Below, piece by piece: positions 9,914 to 19,457 of a DNA stretch of 28,258 nt (position 1 is its first letter; the number at the start of each line of letters is the position of its first letter). The position numbers and the translations under genes were made by a program. The DNA lies in contig NW_003314264.1 of NCBI RefSeq assembly GCF_000143415.4, positions 31,238-59,495 of the forward strand, read 5' to 3'. The DNA is from Selaginella moellendorffii (Eukaryota; Streptophyta; Lycopodiopsida; Selaginellales; Selaginellaceae). Under the pieces are notes generated by a model. It was not told the origin of the DNA. It saw only the letters and a program-made list of their open reading frames with translations, and searched no databases.

Positions 9914-10140
9914 TCACAAATTGATATTTGAATTGAACTTTGCATAAGTACATAGAGTTCTGCCTTGCAGAAATTCCTCCACTAGATCTCGCGCGTTCGC
10001 TAGGTTCTCCTCCAGTTCCCATGTTGCTTCGCAGTGTGGAAATCCTTTCCACTTCACATGGAACTCTCTCACCTTGCGTCCTTGTCACTTCCTCTTGCGC
10101 ACATTGAGGATGGCCTCGACTTCGTATTCCTCTTTCCCTT
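9914..10140 (-). pseudogene. Chromodomain at the integrase C terminus
   Basis: The frame reads YEVEAILNVRKRK, then TGA at 10085-10087, then KVREFHVKWKGFPHCEATWE, with an acidic C-terminal helix (ENLANARDLVEEFL) and a stop at 9914-9916. Conserved chromodomain aromatics (Tyr at the start, Trp in VKWKGF, Trp in ATWE) are visible. Apart from the single stop the domain is intact, so decay is moderate. Confidence 0.88.
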
Positions 10141-11835
10141 GGATAACCTTAGGTAAAGGTCTTACTTGGTCCTTGGGAAGCGAATCCTCAAAGTACGGCT
10201 TGAGTAAGTTCACATGGAACACGGGGTGCATCTTCCCCATCTCTCGAGGAAGTTGGAGACGGTAAGCCACTTTACCAATTCGTGCCTCAATCTCGTAAGG
10301 CCCCGCGAACCTTCTTAAGGAACTCAAGATCAATTCACTTACAGGAATACATGCATTTTTACCTTTGGGTCAACTTCCGGCTGATCCCACTTGGTAGCTT
10401 GAGGTTCTTGGTGTTTAGCCACACCTTCTCCTTAGCTTGGAACTCTACGTCCCGACACTTATGGTTAGCATATTTGGTTTGCCTTTGTTGAGCCCGTTCC
10501 AAGGAATCCCTCACTAGATTCCAAATGTTGAGTCTCTCCGTTGTGAATGCCTCCACTGCAGGTAACTCTCCATAATACTCGGCCACGCCGAGTTCCATAG
10601 GACTTTCAATAGCTCGCCCATTGATGACTTCCCATGGACTCACCCCGATACTCAAATGTGGTGAGTTGTTATAACACATGTCCGCAAGTCCCAAATGACT
10701 TACCCAATCGGTCTGGTCTCCCGAGACATAGCATCGCAAATAATCCTCCAGCTGCCTATTCACCCTTTCTGTTTGTCCGTCTGTCAAGAAGTGTTAGTGC
10801 CATTAAACTTGACTTAATACCCAATACCTATCTGTGGGTGATAGGCTGTGCTGAATTTTAGCTTGGTGCGATACTGTTCCAGGAGAGTCCTCCAAAACCT
10901 ACTAGTGAAGATTTTATCTCAATCTGAGATGATCTCTTCCGGCCTTCCCCGCACTCGAACCACTTGTTCGAAGAACAGCTTCGCCACACCTTCCGCATCC
11001 ACTTCCGTTGTGGTGGGTATGAAATTTGCCATTTTAGAAAATCGGTCCACCACCACGAATATCGCATCAAACCCCTCGCTTGGGGGGAGTCCCGTGATGA
11101 AGTCCATTGTGAGACATTTCCACGGACGATCTGGAATTGGGATTCTTTGCAACAAGCCCCCACTAGCCTTAGTCACGGCTTTTACCTGCTGACATGTTGA
11201 ACATGTCTTTACATAGTCTTGGACGTCCTTAGCCATATCTTGCCAATGGTACTTCCTCTTGAGTAAGCCCATCATCTTGGGCACTCCACCGTGTCTCGCA
11301 AGAGGTCTGTCATGACACTCTTCTAAGGTTACCTTCCTTAGTTCCCCTTTTGGAACATACACCCTCGTTTGCTTGTAATATATGAGTCTGTTGCATTCCA
11401 CATAGCCCGTTTTCTCTTCCGTTGGTAGCTCCCCTCTCTAGTGAGCTTCTTGTGCCTCTAGATTCCTTAGCAACACTTCTTGTGCTAAACCATCATTCTC
11501 ATATGTTGTCCGGACATCGTCCCAAAAGGTTGCTATCGCACTAGATATCGCCAACTTCAAGCTCACTTTTCGACTTAGCGCATCTGCCATGATGTTGCTC
11601 TTCCCAGGCTTGTACAGAATCTCGCAATCAAACTTGGCCAAGGCATTGGCCCACCGACCCTGTTTCCCTCTCAAGTTGGGCTGTGACAAGAAGTGTTTCG
11701 TTGCCACATTGTCCATGTAACCTTGAAGTGTCTCCAAGGGTAGTGTTGCCACTCCTTGAGCGCCTTGACCACCACAAACAATTCCTTCTCGTGGGCAAGC
11801 CACTTTCGCTGAGCCTTGTCCAACTTCTTTGAGAG
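9914..11835 (-). pseudogene. Chromovirus pol 3' half: RNase H, integrase, chromodomain
   Basis: In minus-strand order: RNase H with the KKLDK...RKWLAHEKELFVVV segment and the DNVATKHF and ADALSRK motifs (about 11835-11570); the integrase HHCC zinc domain with CSTCQQVK (about 11330-11180); the catalytic core with TMDFITGLP and VVDRFSKMA (about 11100-11020); the glutamate region with TDGQTERVNR (10784 area); the C-terminal GPYEIEARIGKVAYRL and HPVFHVNLLKPY segments; and a chromodomain with VKWKGFPHCEATWE (about 10130-9930). Defects are a one-base loss near 11722, TAG at 11438, TGA at 10919 (normally Arg after ISD), a 47-bp insertion near 10785-10831, a 52-bp insertion near 10310-10361, and TGA at 10085. 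The chromodomain makes it a chromovirus-type Ty3/gypsy element; in that family it binds methylated histone H3 and steers integration. It is not functional. Confidence 0.92.
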
Positions 11836-11952
11836 GAGAGTTCTTTCAAAACTAGTTCCTACACCTCACTATCCGTAATATACTTTTGGAACCCCTTGTA
11901 GCCCCCCCCCCCGGGAGATACACGCTTTGGGCTTTCACCCCTCGACCCCACG
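11836..11952 (-). repeat. Family B LTR fragment abutting the RNase H end
   Basis: On the minus strand it holds GGTGAAAGCCCAAAGCGTG, a long G run, CCAAAAGTATATTACGG and GAACTAGTTTTGAAAGAAC, and ends GAACTCTC. The RNase H sequence begins directly after. It is a piece of the same LTR type as 8382-9530 and stands in inverted orientation to 13090-13383. Confidence 0.75.
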
Positions 11953-13089
11953 GATAAGAGGGTTAAGTTGGCAAGTAGTATGGGAAACAATGTATACTAT
12001 AACTATTGTAAAGTAGGACACTTTTCGAGGGAATGTCCCTACCCAAAAAAGGCCAGAGCCAATATGGCCGTTAAGTTAAGTGAAATCCAAACTGAGGCAC
12101 ATAATCTAGTCCCTAACTCAAAGTTACTCATTACACAAGCAACTTTGGTACAGAGTCGTTCATGACATTTACTAACCCTCCGAGGGAAGCTCAGAGGTAG
12201 CTTTGTTAAGATATTTATTGACACAGGTGCTTCGGATAATTTTGTGGCTGCAGACATAGTCCGGCAAGCCGGACTAACAAAAAAGAACAAGTACTATTTG
12301 CTAAGGATCAAGGACTTGTTCGATAGGTTGGGAAAGGCAAAATACTTCTCAAGGATTGACCTAAGGTCAAGATAATACCAGATCAGGGTAGCAGAGGAAG
12401 ATGTCGAGAAGACAACTTGTCAGACAAGGTATGGGAGCTTTGAGTTTCTGGTGATTCTCTTTGGGCTGTGCAATGCGCCAGCAACATTTTTGGTATTGTT
12501 GAACCACATCTTTGTACCCTATCTAGATCACTTTGTGTTCATCTATATTGACGACATCTTGATCTATAGTGAGACACTAGAGGAGCATGCCGAACACTTG
12601 ACAAAGGTGTTTGAGAAACTAAGGGAACACAAGTTGTATGTTAAAGAGAGAAAATGTGACTTTGCTCAACAAGAGGTAAAGACGAGCATGTGGTGGGCAA
12701 AGACGAGCTCAAGGTGGACCCTGAAAAGGTCCAAACAATCTAGGAATGGGAGCGACCATTGAATGTACATGAGTTGAGGGCATTCTTGGGGCTATGCAAC
12801 TACTACCAAAAGTTTATGAAACACTATTCGAGAGTAGCCCTACTCTTAACGGACCAAGCAGGTAAAGGGAAGATGGTGATGAGAAGTGGAATGTGAGGCA
12901 AAATTTGTCCACCTTAAAGCGAAGTTGAGGAAGACCCCCCGTGTTGGCATTACCCAACTTTGGTAAGGACTTTGAGGTAGAAATGGATGCTTCGGACTTT
13001 GTGTTGGGTGCAGTTTTGAATCAAGACAACCATCCAATGGCATTCTTCTCAAAGAAGTTGGATAAGGTTTAGCAAAAGTGACCTACCCA
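11953..13089 (+). pseudogene. Chromovirus gag-protease-reverse transcriptase 5' half
   Basis: A plus-strand frame runs from about 11953 through a gag knuckle (KVGHFSREC), a protease active site (FIDTGASDNFV, about 12210) and the reverse transcriptase motifs KYFSRIDL, FGLCNAPATF and YIDD (12544-12555), then HVVGKDELKVDPEKV, the LRAFLGLCNYY thumb region, and [11 protein letters not shown] at the start of RNase H. Defects are knuckle positions that should be Cys reading Tyr; TGA at 12163 and TAA near 12373; an internal deletion joining protease straight to the middle of the RT fingers (around 12290); a frame change near 12680; TAG near 12740; and more shifts near 12885-12940. It ends at the same coding position where the minus-strand half begins. 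It is a defective relative or rearranged part of the same element. Confidence 0.88.
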
Positions 13090-13383
13090 AGGTCGAGTAT
13101 GAGATCGGGTTTGAGATCGAGTTCGAGACCAAGTCTGAGGTCAAGTCTGAGATCGAGTCTGAGATCTAGTTAGAGACTGAGTCCGAGTACCAATACAAGT
13201 CGAAGGGTGAAAGCCCAAAACATGTGTCTTCGGGGGGCGGGTTGGGGAGGGGCTGCAGAGGGTTCCAAAAGTTTAGTAGGGGTAGTGAGGTCCAGGAACC
13301 AATCTTGAAGGAACTCTCTAGTGGTGCTTCCAAACTGACTTGAGGTTGAAACTGGGGGTGAGGGGAGTGAGCATGGACTTTCC
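13090..13383 (+). repeat. Family B LTR fragment (GAG tract plus module)
   Basis: A GAG-hexamer tract (13090-13190) is followed by ACCAATACAAGTCGAAGGG, GTGAAAGCCCAAAACATG, CCAAAAGTTTAGTAGGGG and GACTTGAGGTTGAAACTGGGG, ending at GAGCATGGACTT. It matches family B LTRs at 8090-8275. It joins reverse transcriptase coding sequence on the left and family A leader sequence on the right, and both joins are abrupt. Confidence 0.78.
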
Positions 13384-13440
13384 AATGCCAATAACAATGG
13401 TGATATACTTGAGTACCAATAAAAGTCGAATTAAGGAACA
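13384..13440 (-). mobile_element. Family A leader sequence (minus)
   Basis: The reverse complement matches the leader at about 6445-6500 (CTTTTATTGGTACTCAAGTA against CTTTTATTAGTGCTCAAGTA). It lies directly downstream, in element sense, of the primer-binding site and LTR at 13441-15051. Confidence 0.7.
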
Positions 13441-13454
13441 GAAGCCGATACCAA
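13441..13454 (-). promoter_or_regulatory. Family A primer-binding site (minus)
   Basis: The minus strand reads TTGGTATCGGCTTC two bases after the LTR end CCTACA. The first seven bases match the tRNA-Met type site. Confidence 0.7.
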
Positions 13455-13456
13455 GT

Positions 13457-15051
13457 TGTAGGCGACTAATTTTTCTATTCTACTTTAGTCACCTCACCAC
13501 ATCTCCGACCACTTGGAGGAGTCTCACTCACAACCTCCATAAGTCCTATTTCGGACTTGGGCTTCATAGCCCCAAAAATGGCATCCCTGCCACTCAACTT
13601 TTGCACTTAGTCCAAGTGCTCCACGTGTCCAATCCCATGACCAACACCCAAGGTACCACCAACATACCAGCCTATTACGCTAGGCCATGCCCATTCACCT
13701 TGGTCACATCGGTGGTCCAACACCACCTGCATTGCAACCCTGTCTCTCCAAGACTGGGCCTTCTATCCATGAGTGGTCATCCTAGATCCACTCCTTAGCA
13801 TCCTTAGGATGCCCGCAAACATGGGGATAGCTTTTTCCAATATCTCCTTTTCGGTCCTCACCAAGTCCCTTTCTGTCCATGGCTGTGTTTGCCAACATTG
13901 CCACTAAATCAAGGCCCACAGGCCCGACCACTGAGTCCCATAGTCCTTTGGGACTTCCTCACCGTGTGACTATGTCCTTGGTCACTACACCAAAGGGCTA
14001 CTCTTCTTCCTTTCCATAGTCTGAGACTTTGGGACAACATTTCGAAACACCGTGGCCCTACATGGGCCTCCTGGGTACTCTCCCTGCCTTCTGCCTTTGG
14101 GTGCTCTAGCCATGGGCTTAGAGCGAGGTTCCATTGAGCCACGCCTAGTATCCAAGTAGGTAGTGCCACCCACACTTGGATTGGGAGCATCGGCCAGTCG
14201 ATCTCTCGGGGGAACTAGAGCCAGCTCTTGAACACTTCACCAAGCTACCCTGCTTATCGGTTCGTACACTCTAGTCTTGGACTTCCCAATGGATATCCCA
14301 TCACCCAACACTTGGGCACGGCCTTCCTGGGCCAAACTGGCCTTTCTTGGCCAAACTGGCTCTACTGGAGTCCTCCCCCTACTATACTTTTGGAGCTCAC
14401 CAAACCCCCTAGGGTCTGGGAGACGAACACTTTGGGCTTTCACCCTCTCAGACTCGAACTCAGACTCGGACTCAGACTCGGACTCAGACTCGGACTTGGA
14501 CTCGGACTCAGTCTCAGTCTCGGTCCCGGTCTCGGTCTCAGTCTTAGTCCTAGTCTCGGTCTCGATCTCAACGTCAAACTCCGTCTCGGGTCCTTCTCGG
14601 GCTCCATCTCGGCTCGGGTCCATCTCGGACTCCATCTCGGGTCCATCTCAAACTCCATCTCAGGTCCATCTCGGACTCCATCTTAGGTCCATCTTGGACT
14701 CCATCTCAGTCCATCTCGGACTCCATCTCGGGTCGATCTCGGACTCCATCTCGGGTTCATCTTGGGTCCATCTCGGACTCCATCTGGGGTCCATCTCGGA
14801 CTCCATCTCGGATCCATCTCGAACTCCATCTCGGGTCCATCTCGGGTCCATCTCGTGTCCCTTTTCTAGAGACTCTTTTATTACTCACTCCACGCTTGTT
14901 CCTTGAGCACTTCATTGGGAGTTCCACTCCCGCTTTTGACCTTTCAAGTCTAAGCTTTTGGTCCAAACGTGTTATGCTCGTTTGGCTTTCGCTTCAGACA
15001 CTACCACATGGCACCGGCTCCACTTTGGGGCCTAGGGATTTTTGTCTCACA
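13457..15051 (-). repeat. Family A LTR, minus orientation, 5' LTR of a truncated element
   Basis: On the minus strand it starts TGTGAGACAAAAATCCCTAG and ends TAGTCGCCTACA, about 1.6 kb. It has the longest GAG-hexamer tract in the window (about 14450-14865), then GGTGAAAGCCCAAAG (about 14435-14450) and CTCCAAAAGTATAGTAGGGG. It aligns throughout with 18038-19452. Because a primer-binding site follows, it is a 5' LTR. The element's interior is cut off after about 70 bp by the family B fragment at 13383. The large open frames across 14228-14906 on both strands come from the hexamer tract. Confidence 0.85.
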
Positions 15052-16445
15052 GTTAGTACTTGTACTATAGCTTTGTGTATTAGGAGGTTGTCATGGTCTT
15101 CATTTTAGTCTCTACTGAGTGTTGATCATGCATAACTAACCTCTTCAAAACATGCTCAAAGCTGTTGGCTAAAGTGAGGTAGTGAGCTTATGGTTATTAA
15201 TGAGCTTATTGTTGTACCATTGGATTTGAGTGGTCATTTAGTCTATATTTGTCCATGTTCCTATATCTTGTACTTAGGGTATTACCTTTATATTAGACAA
15301 GTATATAACTTGATAACATGAGTTTAATGTTTGGGTTTTGTGAAGGCAAGTTGAAGAGTGATTATTAGTTTTTTCTCCACTAGTGATTGCTTGTAGACTT
15401 TATCAAGAACTTTTAACACTTGCTTCACTTGATGAAGATTTATCAGTGATGGGCTTTCTTTAACGGATGGTGTTACGGAGGATCATATCATTAACTTATA
15501 TAGTTTTTCATGTTGACGTGTTAACTCTATTTTTGTCAATATCATTTGGTTACATTTAGTCTGTAGTGTTGAATTATATTGAGTCTTGGATGTGGTGAAT
15601 CACTCTTTGATGATGTAACTGAGATTTGCTAAAGGTTTAGTCTTATATACTAAGTAAGGTATCTTAAACTTTGGTTAGCTTGGTTGCTAAAGAATTTTGG
15701 GTCATGATTCACTCTAGCTTTCTATTAGTTTTGTTCTAGTGTTGATAATAATGAAGTGATACCTTGTCATGTACATTATTGATATTGAAATTAGAGTGAG
15801 ATGAGATGTCTCTCCATAGAATTAATATTGAGTTTTATTAATCTCAATGCAAATAGTATTAATGATTTAGTAGCATCCATGCATTTGCTAGTTAGCAATT
15901 ATATTAACGTTTAAACGAACTGAGTGGCAAGTTTGAGTTAGCAATATTCTAAACAAGATTATTTAGTAGGGGTTAAACTTTGAGCTTTTCCTTGAAAAGT
16001 GTTTCAGTCGTGGACTATGCTAATTTTACAAGAGGAAGAGCTAGTGATCAATATTGAAGATGTTGGTACTTTGTTAGATTTGAGTTAGGATATATTGATC
16101 ATTGATGAATCTTTTTACACTTATTATAAAGTGAGTTATGTCTTATTATGCATAAATGGATTCATAAAGAATCAGTTTGGTGGTTACTTGTTGAGTATAA
16201 CTTTGTTGTGCTTGGCTTTTAGATTAATGTAGAAATGCTCTACATTAGCTCTGACATTATAAAGTTTAGCTTCCGGATATGTTGAGAAGGATATTATGGG
16301 TTGTATCATGATTTCTTCTTTAGTATTAAAGTTGGTTTATGCGAGACTCATAATCATTATTAAGTAAGACTTAGCTATATGCTTTTTCAAGATTTTAGTT
16401 TTTTGAGTTTTATACTTATTGTTTTATTTGTGAGAAGTTGTTGGG
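15052..16445. other. Unassigned AT-rich, T-biased DNA
   Basis: No long frame, LTR end or RNA gene was recognised. The sequence is rich in TTG/TTAG on the plus strand. It may be decayed retroelement interior, or the U3 part of the LTR that ends at 16688, but I cannot show either. Confidence 0.4.
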
Positions 16446-16703
16446 GAAGGCATTTTTGTTAGGTGCCAGCTTTAGCCACGTGGTTAACATCGGTCAAAGG
16501 GAATCTCAAGGGTATATTAAAGCATGCTAGGCCAAGGAACTCAACCTACCCTAAGGCTCACAGTGAAGCGGTGGCACAATGGAGCTTTTGAAGTAGCTCG
16601 GGGCTGATTGGGCAGTGAGGAACCTCAAGAGGAGGCATAGCGTAGTATAAGAAGACTAGATATCTTTTTTTTGCGCCAGATCATAACATTGGTATTAGAA
16701 GAG
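16446..16703 (+). promoter_or_regulatory. Probable LTR end plus primer-binding site of a third element
   Basis: The stretch ends CATAACA followed by TTGGTATTAGAAGAG (16689-16703), a tRNA-Met type primer-binding site with decayed bases. GC-richer sequence from about 16446 contrasts with the flank. The LTR left end was not located. Confidence 0.55.
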
Positions 16704-16805
16704 TTAGTTGTGATAGCTGACTAAGCTGAATGCTAGAATTCTATTGTCGATGGTGGTGCCAAAGATAATGTTGATGGAGCTATAGAGATTTAGACCATTC
16801 AAGAT

Positions 16806-16960
16806 GTTATTTATGAGTTGCGAGCCCTTAATCAAAATTAGCAAGAGATGCAAGATGAGATACATGGCATGATGGATACTATGCATAGGCATGTTGAGGC
16901 ACTCGAGGCTAGATGTGGTAGTGCTCCAAGTAAGCCTTCCTTGGTAGATTGTGTTTTTTC
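16806..16960 (+). pseudogene. Gag N-terminal fragment
   Basis: A frame about 100 bp downstream of the primer-binding site reads VIYELRALNQN, a TAG, then QEMQDEIHGMMDTMHRHVEA and LEARCG. It looks like the heptad-patterned N terminus seen at the start of plant Ty3/gypsy gag proteins. It dissolves into T-rich sequence after about 16940. The family is not certain. Confidence 0.5.
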
Positions 16961-17134
16961 ATTTTTTACTTTAGCTTGTTTTGATTATTTGACTATCTTT
17001 GCCTTTTTTCCCCCTTTTTCTTTCTTCTTGCTGATTGTCGTGAATGTGACTTCGGGTATCGAAAGATACTTGTCGGCCAGTCCTTATGGGCACTCTTTCT
17101 TTACTACCACAACAGCAGGAGGTCAGTACTACTG

Positions 17135-17630
17135 GTTGGGTGGTGCCGGAGGGGCCACCCAAGGAAGTGCTCAAGAGCAACTCCCACTCCCGGAAGGGAA
17201 ACCAACTGTGGTGCTCTCGGCTCATGTGGAGTGGTGCCCCACTTGAGTACCTTGTGGCTCATTGGTCCTTACCCTCCCTAGGGGCTTGGGCCTTCCCTTT
17301 GGGATGGAAGTGGGGGGGGTAGAGGTACCCATACCAGGCTGTTAGGCCATGGTGTTTCCCCCCTGGTGTCCCAAAGCAAGTGTTGCACCCAAGGCTTTGG
17401 ATTTAAAGGGTCCCATGATCAAGCCTTATTATACCAAGGGATGTTAGGAACCTGGAGGCTTAGTGTGTTTGGTTGCTTGTGCTTGCGGGGAGTGTAGCTG
17501 AACCTTAAGTCCAGTCTAACCGGAGGAAGGGGATTGGGAGAGATTTGGGAATTCGTGGATGGATGGCTAACACTCTGTTGCTCGTGTAGTGAGTAGCTGA
17601 AACTAAGTAGAACCAAGTAGGAGATGGGGA
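17135..17630 (+). repeat. Family B LTR fragment (downstream half)
   Basis: It aligns closely with the reverse complement of 8470-8980: GGGTGGTGCCGGAGGGGCC, CTCATGTGGAGTGGTGCCCC, TGTTAGGAACCTGGAGGCTT, TTGGGAGAGATTTGGGAATTC and GTGTAGTGAGTAGCTGAAAC. It begins abruptly within the LTR, without the GAG tract or GGTGAAAGCCC module, and lacks the final ~120 bp of the LTR. Confidence 0.8.
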
Positions 17631-17639
17631 AGTGGAGCT

Positions 17640-18037
17640 TGCACAATATGTGCAATAAAAGGTGTTGGAGACACTTAGAAAATTGACTTCAAGAAATCAA
17701 GATTAAATGTTCCAAAGAGGAATGGTTATATCAATAGAGGTTGAAACTACTCAAGAATGAGTAGTGGGATTAAGATAGAGAAGTTGTCTTTAACGGGTTT
17801 AGCAAGAACTAAACCAATAATAGGGAAAGAACCACCTTAGATGGTCAAATGAGTCTCTATATTGGAAAGATTATGCTGCTTAGAGGATGGTCAAGGTATG
17901 GTGAGCCTTTGGAGTCAAACCATTGATGAATATTTGCTGGGTGCTAAGGATGGAAAGGGTAATACATGTTGGTATTACTTTATAAAATGGTTTACCGTTT
18001 GATAAGGACATCAAACTTCATCTATAGGTGGTGAAGT
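17640..18037 (+). mobile_element. 3' internal region of the family A element, ending in a purine-rich tract
   Basis: Non-coding sequence lies between the family B fragment and the family A 3' LTR. It ends ATAGGTGGTGAAGT, purine-rich and similar to the family B tract at 9531. Read on the minus strand, 17660-17990 contains a broken frame (FINGLTPKAHHTLTIL) that resembles a retrotransposon gag segment. That assignment is weak. Confidence 0.5.
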
Positions 18038-19452
18038 TGTGAGACATAAAATCCCTAGGCCCTAAAGAAGAGCCGAAAGGGTGCATATGGTAGTGGTTAA
18101 GGTGGAAGCCAAATGAGGGTAACACATTTGGACTAAAAGCGCCAACTCGAAAGGTCGAGAGCAGAAGTGGAACTCCTAACAAAGTGCTCAAACAACAACC
18201 ATGAAGCAAACAGTAAGCGAGTCTCTAAAAAAGGGACACAAGAGGACCAACACATGACATGTGGAAGAGTCCGAGACAGAGTCCAAGATAGATTCCGAGA
18301 TGGACCCAAGATGGAGTCCGAGATGGAGTCCAAGAGCGAGATCGAGACTGAGACCGAAACCAAGGCTGAGACTGAGATCAAGACCGAGTCCGAGTTCGAG
18401 TTCAAAACTGAGACCGAGACTGAGTCCGAGTCTGAGTCTGAGTCTGAATACTATAACAAACTGTTGGGTGAAAGCCCAAAGCGATCATCCCCCGGGGGCT
18501 AGGGATTTCAAAAGTATAGTAGGGAGAGTGTGGGGTAGTGGAGCTAGTTTGGCTAGGAAAGGCTAGTGTGACTTAAGAAGGCTATATCCAAGTGTTGGGT
18601 GAGGATATATCTACTGAGGAGTCCAAGGCTAGAGTGAATAGGAATTGACAAATGGGGTAGTTTGGAGAAGTGTTCAAAAGTCGGCTCTAGTTCCCCTGAG
18701 AGATCGAATGGTCGATGCTCCCAGTCTAAGCGTGAGTGGCACTACTTACTTGGATACCTTGCATGGCTCAACAGAACCTCAATCTAAGCCCATGGCTAGA
18801 GCACCCAAAGGCGGAAGGTGGGGAGTGTACCCATGAGGCTCGCATAGGGCCACGATGTTCCGAAATATTGTCCTAGAGTCCCGGATGGTGGAAAGGAAGA
18901 GGAGCAGTTGTCTAGTGTAGTGACCAAGGATGTGGTCATATGGTGAGAAAGTCTCAAAGAACAAGGGGACTTAGTGGTTAGGCTTGTGAGCCTTGATCTA
19001 GTGGTAGTGTTGGCAAAGACAGCCATGGACAAAAAGGGACTTGGTGGGGATTGAAAAAGGGATATTGGGGAAGGCTATTCTTTATATTTGTGGGCATCCT
19101 AAGAATGCTAAAGAGTGGATCTGGGATGACCACTCATGGATAAATGGCCCAATCTTGGAGAGATAGGATTGTGATGTAGGTGGTGTTAGATCACCAGTGT
19201 AACAAAGGTGAATAAACATGGCCTTAATGTAATGGATTGATATGTCGGTGGTACCTTTAGGTGTCATTTATGGGATCAGACACGTGGAGCACTTGGACCA
19301 AGTGCAAAGGTTGAGTGGTATGGATGTTATTCTCGGGGCTAGCAAGCCCTAAGTCTTGAATTAGACATATGAAAGTTGTGAATAAGACTCCTTCAAGTGG
19401 TCAGAGGTGTGGTTAAATGATTAAAGTAGAATGGAAAAATTAGTCACCTACA
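18038..19452 (+). repeat. Family A LTR, probable 3' LTR
   Basis: It starts TGTGAGACATAAAATCCC, holds a GAG-hexamer tract (about 18262-18448), GGGTGAAAGCCCAAAGCG, CAAAAGTATAGTAGGG and AGTGACCAAGGATGTGGTC, and ends TTAGTCACCTACA. It is 1415 bp. No primer-binding site follows, and a purine-rich tract precedes it, as expected for a 3' LTR. GATTA follows directly (19453-19457), matching the GATTA before 4658. Confidence 0.83.
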
Positions 19453-19457
19453 GATTA

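Larger units (their letters stand above)
4658..19452 (+). mobile_element. Large nested LTR retrotransposon (family A outer element)
   Basis: The 5' LTR at 4658-6426 and 3' LTR at 18038-19452 share orientation and termini (TGTGAGA...TACA). A primer-binding site follows the first and a purine tract precedes the second. GATTA lies immediately outside both ends (4653-4657, 19453-19457). All fit one insertion of about 14.8 kb that later received family B elements, a chromovirus, an inverted family A LTR and a third element. Against this, the LTR middles differ (5515-5895 against about 18565-18920), and a 5-bp match can be chance. No intact outer polyprotein is present. Confidence 0.6.

Noticed and set aside
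12039-12290. Minus-strand open frame opposite the gag-protease region
   Set aside because: It is a shadow of the plus-strand coding region, which has clear DTGA and knuckle motifs.
14277-14906. 209-codon plus-strand open frame, longest in the window
   Set aside because: It runs antisense through a family A LTR and its hexamer tract. The amino acid pattern follows the 6-bp repeat and not a protein family.
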